A DNA stretch of 10,059 bases from Prochlorococcus sp. AG-455-E15 (GTDB taxonomy: Bacteria; Cyanobacteriota; Cyanobacteriia; PCC-6307; Cyanobiaceae), in assembly GCA_003212115.1 (NCBI GenBank), contig QCQS01000033.1:1-10059 (forward strand), given 5' to 3'. Position numbers and translations under genes: made by a program. Positions within the stretch are counted from its first letter, which is position 1, and every line of letters starts with the position of its first letter. A model generated the notes under the pieces. It ran no database searches, had not been told where the DNA came from, and saw nothing but the letters and a program-made list of their open reading frames with translations. Positions 1-6,202 of the stretch are shown in pieces.

Positions 1-320
1 TCTAGGCTATTTAACAACTTTATAAATCCAATCAAAATAACAAAATCACTTAGTGTTAAGAAGGATTCTGCAAAACCATGCAGAATATCAACCTCAACAA
101 GGGTTTTATCGTAGTATTTTAAAGTGTAGATAGAAACAACTATTGTTATAAAAACAAATAAAACTGTTAAGGAATAACCTGTTTTTACGAATTTATTGAC
201 AGATTTAATTTTGTATAAGTAATACAAAAAAATTGCATATGGAATTATAGATGCAGCGAACAAAGTTGTATTGTCAATTGAAGATAATTTTTCTATAAAT
301 TTTATAAATAAATCATTCAT
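1..320 (-). CDS. DUF3593-type small membrane protein, 3' end cut by window edge
   Basis: I read an open frame leftwards from an ATG at 320-318 with no stop, 106 complete codons, so the C-terminus lies outside the window. Three hydrophobic stretches are visible, at about residues 18-38, 48-68 and 85-104, joined by short basic loops, so this is probably an integral membrane protein. The start is well supported by an AAGGAGAG Shine-Dalgarno sequence just upstream (323-330). It overlaps the end of the preceding DUF2499 gene by 8 nt, which points to translational coupling. I assign it to DUF3593 from general resemblance and from its position beside a DUF2499 gene, an arrangement I recall from marine picocyanobacteria. 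No biochemical function is known to me, and no catalytic residues are obvious. The coding call is firm; the family name is less so. Confidence 0.75.
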   Translation of the reverse strand, partial: MNDLFIKFIEKLSSIDNTTLFAASIIPYAIFLYYLYKIKSVNKFVKTGYSLTVLFVFITIVVSIYTLKYYDKTLVEVDILHGFAESFLTLSDFVILIGFIKLLNSL

Positions 321-615
321 AACTCTCCTTCTTTTTAAAAATAGTGAATGAAGCAAGAGCTAATGTTGAATTTCCAATAAATGTAAAAATCCCTTGAAGC
401 GTTACTAATCCATACAATGCATCTTGATTATCATAGATATGCCAAGTGATCGCACACATAGCCCCTATTAAATTTGGAATCATAGCGAGGCTTAACCAAA
501 AAAATAAATTATATTTCTTATATGTAGAAATTTTATATATGACAAAGATGGTAAATATCCATTCAACGACTGAAGAGATATGAATTAACCAAGTTCCAAA
601 TGAAAGTTCGTGCAA
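313..615 (-). CDS. DUF2499 (Ycf49-like) small membrane protein, TTG start
   Basis: A 100-residue protein with three predicted membrane segments, at about residues 8-28, 36-59 and 66-93. The N-terminal segment carries the pattern SFGTWLIH-SSVVEW, which I recognise as the hallmark of the cyanobacterial and plastid DUF2499/Ycf49-like family. Its molecular role is unknown to me. The start codon is TTG at 615-613. No ATG lies upstream before an in-frame stop, and the family motif begins only four residues in, so TTG is the likely start rather than an artefact. The start is 4 nt after the stop of the peroxiredoxin gene and the end overlaps the DUF3593 start, so the three are probably co-translated. 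Location in the thylakoid or plasma membrane is inference from the hydrophobic profile and the plastid relatives. Confidence 0.85.
   Translation of the reverse strand: MHELSFGTWLIHISSVVEWIFTIFVIYKISTYKKYNLFFWLSLAMIPNLIGAMCAITWHIYDNQDALYGLVTLQGIFTFIGNSTLALASFTIFKKKESYE
323..330 (-). promoter_or_regulatory. Shine-Dalgarno site of the DUF3593 gene
   Basis: On the minus strand AAGGAGAG lies just upstream of the ATG at 320, with four bases between the AGGAG core and the start codon. It sits inside the final codons of the DUF2499 gene. It is the strongest ribosome binding site I saw in the window and fixes the start of the downstream frame. Confidence 0.7.
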
Positions 616-619
616 AGTT

Positions 620-1153
620 TTATATTTTTTTCTTTAAAACATTCAGAACTTCTTTAGCGTGATTTATGGGTAAAACACTTATCCATCTATAAGAAATTTT
701 CCCATCTGGAGAAATTAAAAAAGTATTTCTATCTGAAAATGGAGGAATCCAGGAACCATATTTATCACTAATAATTCCGTCAGGATCAGATAATAAAGTG
801 TAGTTTATGGATTTCTCGCTGCAGAAACTTTCATGAGAATCTTGATTATCAGCGCTAATGCCAATAATTTCAGCATTATATTTTGAAAAATCTTTTTTTA
901 ATTCCGAAAAACCTTTAGCCTCAAGAGTGCAACCTGCAGTAAAGTCTTTTGGATAAAAATACACAACTAGCCACTTACCTTCAAAATCATTTAATTCCCA
1001 TGTTTTTTTTGTTTTTATGTTTTTATTAAAACCTTCTAACTGAAAGTTAGGAGCATAATCTCCAACTTCAGGAGCAAAATCAAAAGAGAAGGCTGAATTA
1101 CAATTAAATAAAAGAATAAGTGGTATTAATAAACGTACAACTAAATTTCTCAT
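620..1153 (-). CDS. Peroxiredoxin, PrxQ/BCP type, with signal peptide
   Basis: A thiol peroxidase expected to reduce hydrogen peroxide or organic peroxides. Starting at the ATG at 1153 (177 aa), the thioredoxin-like fold holds the peroxidatic motif T72-A-G-C75-T-L-E78 and the conserved arginine R142 in DRNTFLI, which fits the BCP/PrxQ subfamily. The residue at Cys+5 (position 80), where PrxQ proteins usually carry the resolving cysteine, is lysine. The only other mature cysteine is C111, so it may work as a 1-Cys enzyme or use C111. Residues 1-23 look like a signal peptide: a basic start, a Leu/Ile-rich core and A-F-S before the cut. This predicts a lumenal or periplasmic protein. A TTG one codon upstream (1156) also opens the frame, but ATG is preferred. 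The start lies 5 nt after the rpmB stop. Confidence 0.9.
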   Translation of the reverse strand: MRNLVVRLLIPLILLFNCNSAFSFDFAPEVGDYAPNFQLEGFNKNIKTKKTWELNDFEGKWLVVYFYPKDFTAGCTLEAKGFSELKKDFSKYNAEIIGISADNQDSHESFCSEKSINYTLLSDPDGIISDKYGSWIPPFSDRNTFLISPDGKISYRWISVLPINHAKEVLNVLKKKI

Positions 1154-1158
1154 CAAAT

Positions 1159-1395
1159 TTAGAATTTTTTTAAATCAACTCCATTTGATTTAGCAAATTT
1201 ATCTAAACCTACTTTTTGTATAGACTTTAGAGCTTTGGTACTGATTTTTATATTTACCCATTTTTTGCCCTCTTCCCACCATAGTCTCCTTTTTTGGAGA
1301 TTAACTTGTTGCAATTTTTTTGTTCGAATATGTGAGTGACTCACTGCCATCCCATTATTTGCTTTTGCACCGGTCAGTTCGCAAACTCTTGACAT
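1159..1395 (-). CDS. rpmB: 50S ribosomal protein L28
   Basis: A 78-residue basic protein of the large ribosomal subunit. The N-terminus MSRVCELTGAKANNGMAVSH and the following HIRTKK and QKRRLWW segments are characteristic of bacterial L28, and the length is that of other cyanobacterial L28 proteins. It has only one cysteine (C5), so it is the form without the four-cysteine zinc site. The ATG at 1395 follows the htpG stop by 39 nt with no clear terminator between them, and the gene is followed closely by the peroxiredoxin gene. It may therefore be co-transcribed with htpG or use a promoter inside the 3' end of htpG. Identification is very secure. Confidence 0.97.
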   Translation of the reverse strand: MSRVCELTGAKANNGMAVSHSHIRTKKLQQVNLQKRRLWWEEGKKWVNIKISTKALKSIQKVGLDKFAKSNGVDLKKF

Positions 1396-1434
1396 ATTTA
1401 TTGAGTTATATCTTTAAAAATTTTAACACATGAC

Positions 1435-3339
1435 TCAATTTGTTGAATTAAGTAATTCTGAAATTAATTCTGCATTATTATTTTGTAAATTAATTATCTG
1501 TTCTTGATCTAACCCACCAACGGAAAGCTTGGCCATATCGTAAACATGATTAGCAATTTTTGATGCCAATGGATTCTCAATAGGTTCTTTTTCATCAATA
1601 ATTATTTTGTTGCCTGTAATTTTATTAAGACCAACAATAAGTGGATGTTCTTTGTTAATTAAGAGCACATGATATTCAGGTAGGCCAGGCATCTTTTGTT
1701 CCATGTAAGCGCCCATATCATTAATTCTTCTCATTTGTTCTGGAAGCAAGATCATCGCTGGAGGAGCATCTTTACTTGAAAGTGACTGAACTTTAACTGT
1801 TACTTTCTCATTATTAAGTGCCTTAACTATTGTGTCTCTAAGATTATCTGTATTTGATTTACCATCCTTATCTACAATTTCTTTTGATTCTTTATCTTCT
1901 AGTTCATTTATTTCTGAATCTACTCTTTGGAATTGATAATCTTCATTTTTACTTTCCAACCATGGAAGAAATTGTGCGTCAATTAAGGGGTCTGATTTAA
2001 TAACTTCTTTATTATCAGATAAGCAGATATTTAATGCACTAGATTGTGCTATCAAATCTGAACAGTAAATTATTTTTTTAGAATCAGTTAATTTATTTCG
2101 CTCTTTGTAATTTGCGAGAGTTGTGAAATATTTATCATTGGACTTTATGAGGGATTTATTTTCTATATCTTTAGTTACGTCTTTCTCTGAATTTATTATT
2201 GTTTCGAAGATTATACTGTTATTAACTAAATCAGCAAATTTTTCATCTTCGATAGCACCAATTTTAATAAAAGCAGAGATTGAATCCCAAATTTCTGCAT
2301 AGAATTCTGGAGAATTTTTTATCAAATCCTTCAGTTTATTAGCGATTTTTTTTGAGATAAATGATGATATGGACCTTACTTTTCTATCTGTTTGTAATGC
2401 ACTTCTACTAACATTTAGTGGTATATCTGTAGAGTCAATAACTCCTCTTAGAGGTAAAAGGTATTTTGGTACTATCTCTTTAATTGAATCGCTTACAAAT
2501 ACCTGATTGCAAAATAGTTTTATTTCTCCTTTTTCCCAATCTGCTCTACCTGATAACTTTGGAAAATACAATATCCCTTGTATGTCATAAGGATAATCTG
2601 TGTTTAGATGAATCCATAACAATGGATCTCCCTGGAAAGGATAAAGGTATTTATATAACTCAATATAATCTTCATCTTTTAATTCACTAGGTTGTTTTCT
2701 CCAAGGAGGATTTTTCTTATTAATAGTTTCTCCTTCTAATAAGACATCTATTGGCATAAAATCACAATATTTTTTTATTAGTGATTTAATCCTTTCAGGC
2801 TCAATAAACTCTTTTTCTTCTTCAAGCAGGTGAAGAATAACATCTGTACCAATCGTATCTCTTTCTGATTCCTCTAACGTGAAATTTGGCGATCCATCAC
2901 AAGACCATTTGAAAGCTTTTGATTTCCCAATTGCCGACTTAGTTAATATATCAACTCTATCTGCAACCATGAAACTTGAATAAAAACCTAGTCCAAAATG
3001 ACCTATGAATTCATCATTATCTTTTTTATATTTTGTTAGGAATTCTTCAGCACTAGAAAATGCAACTTGATTTATGTACTTCTTAATTTCTTCATCATTC
3101 ATCCCAATTCCATTATCAGAAATTGTTAACGTATTTTTTTCACGGTTAATTGTTATTTTTACTTGAGCCTCCTCAGTATTCTCGCAATCACCTGCCATAG
3201 AGGCCATTCTTCTTTTACTAATTGCGTCAACACCATTACTAACAAGTTCTCTTAAAAAGATTTCATGGTCAGAATATACTGCCTTTTTGATAATTGGGAA
3301 AATATTTTCGGTATTAATACGAATTTCGCCTTTTTCCAT
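1435..3339 (-). CDS. htpG: Chaperone HtpG (bacterial Hsp90)
   Basis: An ATP-dependent cytosolic chaperone of 634 residues, the normal size for HtpG. The N-terminal GHKL ATPase domain is intact. It has E31 and N35 in ELVSNGVDAI, the D75-N-G77-I-G79 nucleotide motif, and the glycine-rich lid segment GHFGLGFYSS at 113-122. The middle domain shows the conserved LPLRGVIDSTDIPLNVSRSA stretch at about residue 300, with the arginine that contacts the ATP phosphate. The C-terminal dimerisation domain follows an acidic, lysine-rich linker near residues 470-500. As expected for a bacterial protein, it lacks the eukaryotic MEEVD tail. The ATG at 3339 lies in a 116-nt spacer after hisZ with no clear Shine-Dalgarno sequence. 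In cyanobacteria HtpG is known to matter in heat, cold and oxidative stress. No CIRCE operator was seen upstream. Confidence 0.97.
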   Translation of the reverse strand: MEKGEIRINTENIFPIIKKAVYSDHEIFLRELVSNGVDAISKRRMASMAGDCENTEEAQVKITINREKNTLTISDNGIGMNDEEIKKYINQVAFSSAEEFLTKYKKDNDEFIGHFGLGFYSSFMVADRVDILTKSAIGKSKAFKWSCDGSPNFTLEESERDTIGTDVILHLLEEEKEFIEPERIKSLIKKYCDFMPIDVLLEGETINKKNPPWRKQPSELKDEDYIELYKYLYPFQGDPLLWIHLNTDYPYDIQGILYFPKLSGRADWEKGEIKLFCNQVFVSDSIKEIVPKYLLPLRGVIDSTDIPLNVSRSALQTDRKVRSISSFISKKIANKLKDLIKNSPEFYAEIWDSISAFIKIGAIEDEKFADLVNNSIIFETIINSEKDVTKDIENKSLIKSNDKYFTTLANYKERNKLTDSKKIIYCSDLIAQSSALNICLSDNKEVIKSDPLIDAQFLPWLESKNEDYQFQRVDSEINELEDKESKEIVDKDGKSNTDNLRDTIVKALNNEKVTVKVQSLSSKDAPPAMILLPEQMRRINDMGAYMEQKMPGLPEYHVLLINKEHPLIVGLNKITGNKIIIDEKEPIENPLASKIANHVYDMAKLSVGGLDQEQIINLQNNNAELISELLNSTN

Positions 3340-3361
3340 TTAAAAAAAATCAATATATTAA

Positions 3362-3390
3362 ATCCTATTTCCTAAAAACTAGTTAATCAA
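3362..3390 (-). promoter_or_regulatory. Candidate sigma-70-type promoter for htpG
   Basis: On the minus strand TTGATT (3390-3385) and TAGGAT (3367-3362) are separated by 17 bases. Each matches the consensus -35 and -10 boxes at four of six positions. Transcription would begin near 3355, giving a short leader of roughly 15 bases before the htpG ATG. In AT-rich sequence such matches arise by chance, so this is a suggestion only. Confidence 0.3.
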
Positions 3391-3439
3391 GTTTAATTAG
3401 GAGTATTGTCCGAACATTATAAGAATATAAAAGTTAAAT

Positions 3440-3466
3440 ACCCTTTTTAAGGGTTTTATTTAACCC
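3440..3466 (-). terminator. Possible hairpin terminator after hisZ
   Basis: Two overlapping inverted repeats lie at the end of hisZ. ACCCTT (3440-3445) pairs with AAGGGT (3449-3454) around a 3-base loop. GGGTT (3451-3455) can instead pair with AACCC (3462-3466), which overlaps the hisZ stop codon. They share the GGGT strand and so are mutually exclusive. On the hisZ transcript the first hairpin is followed by a U-rich but interrupted tract. It could end the ferredoxin-phosphatase-hisZ transcript, but it is not a textbook terminator. Confidence 0.35.
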
Positions 3467-4607
3467 ACAAAATATCACTACAATTATTTTCTATCATAAT
3501 TTGATTGGCTTTAACCAAGTCATCACATGGATTTAAATGTAAGACAGCAATATTTCCTTTTTTCTGTTGTACTTTTTGTTCATTCATACCTTTTTCTAAC
3601 AAATAAGAATCTTTAAACATCAATAAAATCTTTTTTTTATCTGTTTTTTCTTCCTTGATTAAATTTCTTAAAATGTCAACTGAAATTGTAAATCCAATCC
3701 CATTAAATATTTTCTCATTAGGACTAAATGATCTTACTAACTCATCATATCTTCCGCCTTTTGCGATGACGCTTTTATTTTTACCATTATCCCCTATTAG
3801 TTGAAAAACTATTCCTTCATATAAATTCAAGTGAGGTTGAAAAGTGGGATCAAGTTGTAATTTAACACTATATTTTTTTGATATTTTTGATAATGTTTCA
3901 AATAAAAAATTTAAGTCATCTAACGTTTTACTAGATCCATATATATTTTTTAATTTTTTTAATATTGCAATTGGCTCTCCTCTAGTGAATAAAAGGTCCT
4001 TAAGAATATATTTATCATCTTCATCTATTCCTAATTTAGATAAATTATCTTGATCAAAATTAACCAGACTTTTCTTAATTTCTTCAAAATTATTATTCTT
4101 ATATTTATTCAGTATCAAGTCCATTATTTTTGTGGTGCTTACTAGTAGAAATAAATTACAACCATCCTTCAAATTAATATTATCGATTGAATCAAACAAA
4201 ATATTAATAACTTCAATTTCTGGGTATTTTGTATCATATCCAATTAATTCAATTCCACTCTGCAATTTTTCTTGTAACTTAAATGAATTTTTATTATTTT
4301 GTTTTTTATCAAAAACCATTCCATTGGTGAATAATCTTATAGGTCTTTTTTTATTTATTAATCTAGTAGATGACAATTTAACAATTGATGTTGTCATTTC
4401 TGGCCTAAGACATAATGAATTATTACTTACTATTCCTACAACCTGATTTTCATCAATAACGCCACGGCCTTTTATGGTCTCTAAAGTATTTATAAAAGAG
4501 GGTGAAACTTCTTCATATCCCCATAGTTTATAAATACTATTTAAATTATTTATGATGTTTGAGTTATTTTTTACATCGACTAATTTAATTTCCTTAATAT
4601 CTGTCAT
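3456..4607 (-). CDS. hisZ: ATP phosphoribosyltransferase regulatory subunit HisZ (HisRS-like paralogue)
   Basis: A 383-residue class II aminoacyl-tRNA-synthetase-like protein. HisZ partners the short HisG in the first step of histidine synthesis (ATP plus PRPP to phosphoribosyl-ATP). The HisRS-like catalytic fold is visible in LRPEMTTSIVK (67-77), SGIELIGYD (117-125), GGRYDEL (284-290) and GIGFTISVDIL (303-313). The HisRS substrate-binding segment, usually RGLDYYT, is replaced by QPHLNLYEGIVF (257-268), and the region aligned with motif 2 reads RLFTNGMVFD, without the expected arginine. The protein is shorter than HisRS and has only a reduced C-terminal part. These differences argue against a working histidyl-tRNA synthetase. 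The ATG at 4607 follows the phosphatase stop by 18 nt, with no clear Shine-Dalgarno. Many picocyanobacterial annotations give only 'tRNA synthetase class II core'. Confidence 0.8.
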   Translation of the reverse strand: MTDIKEIKLVDVKNNSNIINNLNSIYKLWGYEEVSPSFINTLETIKGRGVIDENQVVGIVSNNSLCLRPEMTTSIVKLSSTRLINKKRPIRLFTNGMVFDKKQNNKNSFKLQEKLQSGIELIGYDTKYPEIEVINILFDSIDNINLKDGCNLFLLVSTTKIMDLILNKYKNNNFEEIKKSLVNFDQDNLSKLGIDEDDKYILKDLLFTRGEPIAILKKLKNIYGSSKTLDDLNFLFETLSKISKKYSVKLQLDPTFQPHLNLYEGIVFQLIGDNGKNKSVIAKGGRYDELVRSFSPNEKIFNGIGFTISVDILRNLIKEEKTDKKKILLMFKDSYLLEKGMNEQKVQQKKGNIAVLHLNPCDDLVKANQIMIENNCSDILWVK

Positions 4608-4625
4608 TTTATTATTAAAAATATT

Positions 4626-5474
4626 TTAGGTATAGAGATTTATTTTTAATGGAGAGACTTTATCAAGTTCATTTTTTAATTCATTCTCAAGGCTGGGAGA
4701 ACAAGCTAATATTCTTCCTGAACTTAAATTAAATTCACCTGATGGATAATCAGAAATAATACCACCAGCCTCTTTAACAATAATAGCACCAGCTGCTAGG
4801 TCCCATACCTCCAATCCTCTTTCCCAATATCCATCTACCTTACCTGCCGCAACAAATGCTAGATCAACTGCTGCTGCACCTCCTCTTCTAACACCTCTAG
4901 TTTTATGTGTTAGATAACAAAATTCAGCATAATTATTATCCTCTGTCTCAAATCTGTCATATGAGAAACCTGTTACAAGTAGACTATCAGAAAGATTAGA
5001 GGGTTTCGATACTTTAAGTTCACTATCATTACAGAATGACCCTAAACCTATACAGGCTGAATATAGCTCATTTAAATAAGGTATTGATATAGCACCAATA
5101 ATTGGCTTATTTTTATATACAAGACCTATAGAAGTCCCAAAAAAAGGATATCCATGGGAATAATTTGTTGTACCGTCTAATGGGTCTATACACCACGTTA
5201 AATCCGAAGATTTGGTTAATTTACCCGATTCCTCTGCATTTATAGATACGTTTGGTGTCTCCTCTAATAAATATTCTTTTATTTTATTTTCAACTTCCAA
5301 ATCTACATTGGTAACCAGATCACCCTTCCTACCCTTTGATGATATTTTCTGAATCTTATTGTAATTAACTTTTAAAATTTCATTACCTATCTGAGCGGAA
5401 TTCTTGGCGATCTCATACAAATTGGATAAGTTTACTTGATTTGCAAGTTCCTCTATTTCACTTAATTCAAACAT
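4626..5474 (-). CDS. suhB: Inositol monophosphatase family protein (SuhB/IMPL1-like)
   Basis: A Mg2+-dependent phosphomonoesterase of 282 residues, the usual family length. All family metal-site motifs are intact: E81/E82 in NAEESG, the WCIDPLDGTTNYSHGYP box (94-110) with D97 and D100, and the EVWDLAAGA box with D225. GVRRGGAAAVDLAFVAAG (194-211) resembles cyanobacterial enzymes and plant plastid IMPL1, which act on inositol phosphates and galactose 1-phosphate. The substrate cannot be read from sequence, since relatives hydrolyse inositol phosphate, fructose bisphosphate, PAP or histidinol phosphate. The ATG at 5474 is 5 nt after the ferredoxin stop. A GAGGAAG stretch about 10 nt upstream of the ATG could be its ribosome binding site. 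Lying directly before hisZ, it may belong to the histidine pathway, but that is inference. Confidence 0.9.
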   Translation of the reverse strand: MFELSEIEELANQVNLSNLYEIAKNSAQIGNEILKVNYNKIQKISSKGRKGDLVTNVDLEVENKIKEYLLEETPNVSINAEESGKLTKSSDLTWCIDPLDGTTNYSHGYPFFGTSIGLVYKNKPIIGAISIPYLNELYSACIGLGSFCNDSELKVSKPSNLSDSLLVTGFSYDRFETEDNNYAEFCYLTHKTRGVRRGGAAAVDLAFVAAGKVDGYWERGLEVWDLAAGAIIVKEAGGIISDYPSGEFNLSSGRILACSPSLENELKNELDKVSPLKINLYT

Positions 5475-5479
5475 GATAA

Positions 5480-5854
5480 TTAATCTTCCTCAAATTCCCA
5501 AGGTGGTGCAACTCGTGTATTTCCCCTCCCAAAATATTGTCCAAATTGTAAATCGTAAACTTCATCTTCATATGTAGTTTCTAACTCAAGATCTGAAGTT
5601 GCTTTGGCGACACAAAGAAGTGCGTAGCCTTTGTCTTTTAAAGCCTGAGACACACCCATAGCTTCAGGTTGTTGTAAGGTACCAGATTTAATTTTAACTG
5701 CACAACTTGTACAGCAACCATTTCTACATGAAAATGCAAGTTTGAAACCTTTTTTTTCAAATTCCTTAAGTATGTAATCATCACTATTAACCTGCTCTTG
5801 GTAGACCTTTCCGGTTTCTTTATTTTTAATCGTGACTGTGAAAGTCTTTTTCAA
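5480..5854 (-). CDS. Plant-type [2Fe-2S] ferredoxin with C-terminal extension (FdC2-like), TTG start
   Basis: A soluble electron carrier of 124 residues. The cluster ligands fit the plant-type pattern C43-x4-C48-x2-C51-x29-C81, with an additional cysteine C47 giving the run GCCTSC. After the fold, residues from about 97 onwards form an extension with EDEVY-LQFGQYFGRG and an acidic end, absent from photosynthetic PetF. From memory, plant ferredoxin C2 (FdC2) shares both the GCCTSC run and the EDEVYWLQFGRYFARG-like tail, so I regard this as its cyanobacterial orthologue rather than the photosystem I acceptor ferredoxin. The start is TTG at 5854, supported by a Shine-Dalgarno AGAGGAA 6 nt upstream (5861-5867) and the absence of a nearby upstream ATG. 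It heads a tight leftward group with the phosphatase gene and diverges from the tRNA-Ser. Confidence 0.9.
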   Translation of the reverse strand: MKKTFTVTIKNKETGKVYQEQVNSDDYILKEFEKKGFKLAFSCRNGCCTSCAVKIKSGTLQQPEAMGVSQALKDKGYALLCVAKATSDLELETTYEDEVYDLQFGQYFGRGNTRVAPPWEFEED

Positions 5855-5860
5855 ATAACT

Positions 5861-5867
5861 TTCCTCT
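5861..5867 (-). promoter_or_regulatory. Shine-Dalgarno site fixing the TTG start of the ferredoxin gene
   Basis: AGAGGAA on the minus strand ends 6 bases before the TTG at 5854-5852. No in-frame ATG is present nearby upstream, and the protein already begins at the usual distance from the first beta strand. The motif therefore supports a real TTG initiation codon. Confidence 0.65.
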
Positions 5868-5887
5868 AAAATGGGATGATGAAGGGT

Positions 5888-5893
5888 TAAAAT
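5888..5893 (+). promoter_or_regulatory. Possible -10 box for tRNA-Ser
   Basis: TAAAAT lies 10 bases before the first tRNA base, one mismatch from TATAAT, which would give a transcript start close to the mature 5' end. No good -35 element was seen at the right distance. If real, it sits in the 49-bp spacer shared with the divergent ferredoxin gene. Confidence 0.25.
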
Positions 5894-5903
5894 GGTTTTC
5901 CTG

Positions 5904-5990
5904 GGAGAGGTGGCCGAGTGGTTGAAGGCGCAGCACTGGAAATGCTGTATAGGGGCAACTTTATCGAGGGTTCGAATCCCTCTCTCTCCG
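5904..5990 (+). tRNA. tRNA-Ser, anticodon GGA
   Basis: The 87-base sequence folds as a class II tRNA. The acceptor arm GGAGAGG (5904-5910) pairs with TCTCTCC (5983-5989), with one G-T pair and discriminator base G5990. The anticodon stem CAGCA/TGCTG encloses the loop CTGGAAA, placing anticodon GGA at 5938-5940, which reads the serine codons UCC and UCU. A long variable arm (about 5948-5965) is present, as expected for serine tRNA. The T arm is GAGGG-TTCGAAT-CCCTC at 5966-5982. The 3' CCA is not encoded, so it must be added after transcription. There is no intron. Confidence 0.97.
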
Positions 5991-6010
5991 TTATATATTA
6001 GTTTATTTTG

Positions 6011-6038
6011 GTTGATTACATCAACATCTCTGTTTTTT
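6011..6038 (+). terminator. Possible weak terminator after tRNA-Ser
   Basis: GTTGAT (6011-6016) and ATCAAC (6020-6025) form a 6-bp stem with a 3-base loop, about 20 bases after the tRNA end. A run of six T residues (6033-6038) follows 7 bases later. The stem is short and poor in G+C and the T tract is not adjacent, so function is uncertain. The remainder of the 5991-6202 spacer is AT-rich and otherwise featureless except for the possible dnaK promoter. Confidence 0.35.
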
Positions 6039-6121
6039 AGGAATCATAAAAATATATAGTAATCATTTTAATAAGTTATAAATAATCTTATTTATTTAAA
6101 TTAAGTTGAAAATATTTGATT

Positions 6122-6149
6122 TTTACTATTATATGTAAATATCTAAGAT
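6122..6149 (+). promoter_or_regulatory. Candidate promoter for the dnaK operon
   Basis: TTTACT (6122-6127) and TAAGAT (6144-6149) are spaced by 16 bases and each resembles the sigma-70 consensus. Transcription would start near 6156, leaving a leader of about 45 bases. No CIRCE-type inverted repeat (TTAGCACTC-N9-GAGTGCTAA) and no clear Shine-Dalgarno sequence appear before the dnaK ATG. Chance matches are common in this AT-rich spacer. Confidence 0.25.
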
Positions 6150-6202
6150 AAAAATTAATTAAATTATTAGTAAATTTTGCTTTAATTTAGCGATCTAAAA
6201 TC

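Noticed and set aside
1080..1153. A lipoprotein signal at the peroxiredoxin N-terminus (Leu-Phe-Asn-Cys)
   Set aside because: Phe and Asn at the two positions before the cysteine do not fit a lipobox, whereas A-F-S a few residues later fits a signal peptidase I site.
2484..2690. A plus-strand 68-codon open frame antisense to htpG
   Set aside because: It is wholly inside the conserved middle domain of htpG and has no family resemblance.
3844..4446. Two plus-strand open frames antisense to hisZ
   Set aside because: Both fall inside the well-supported hisZ frame and encode no recognisable protein. AT-rich antisense frames of this length are expected by chance.
3456..4607. Reading this gene as a histidyl-tRNA synthetase (hisS)
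   Set aside because: The histidine-binding RGLDYYT-type segment and the motif 2 arginine are changed, and the C-terminal anticodon-binding region is reduced, which fits HisZ better.
5991..6202. A small RNA gene or riboswitch in the spacer between tRNA-Ser and dnaK
   Set aside because: Apart from one short 6-bp hairpin and AT-rich promoter-like strings, no extended paired structure or known riboswitch core was visible.
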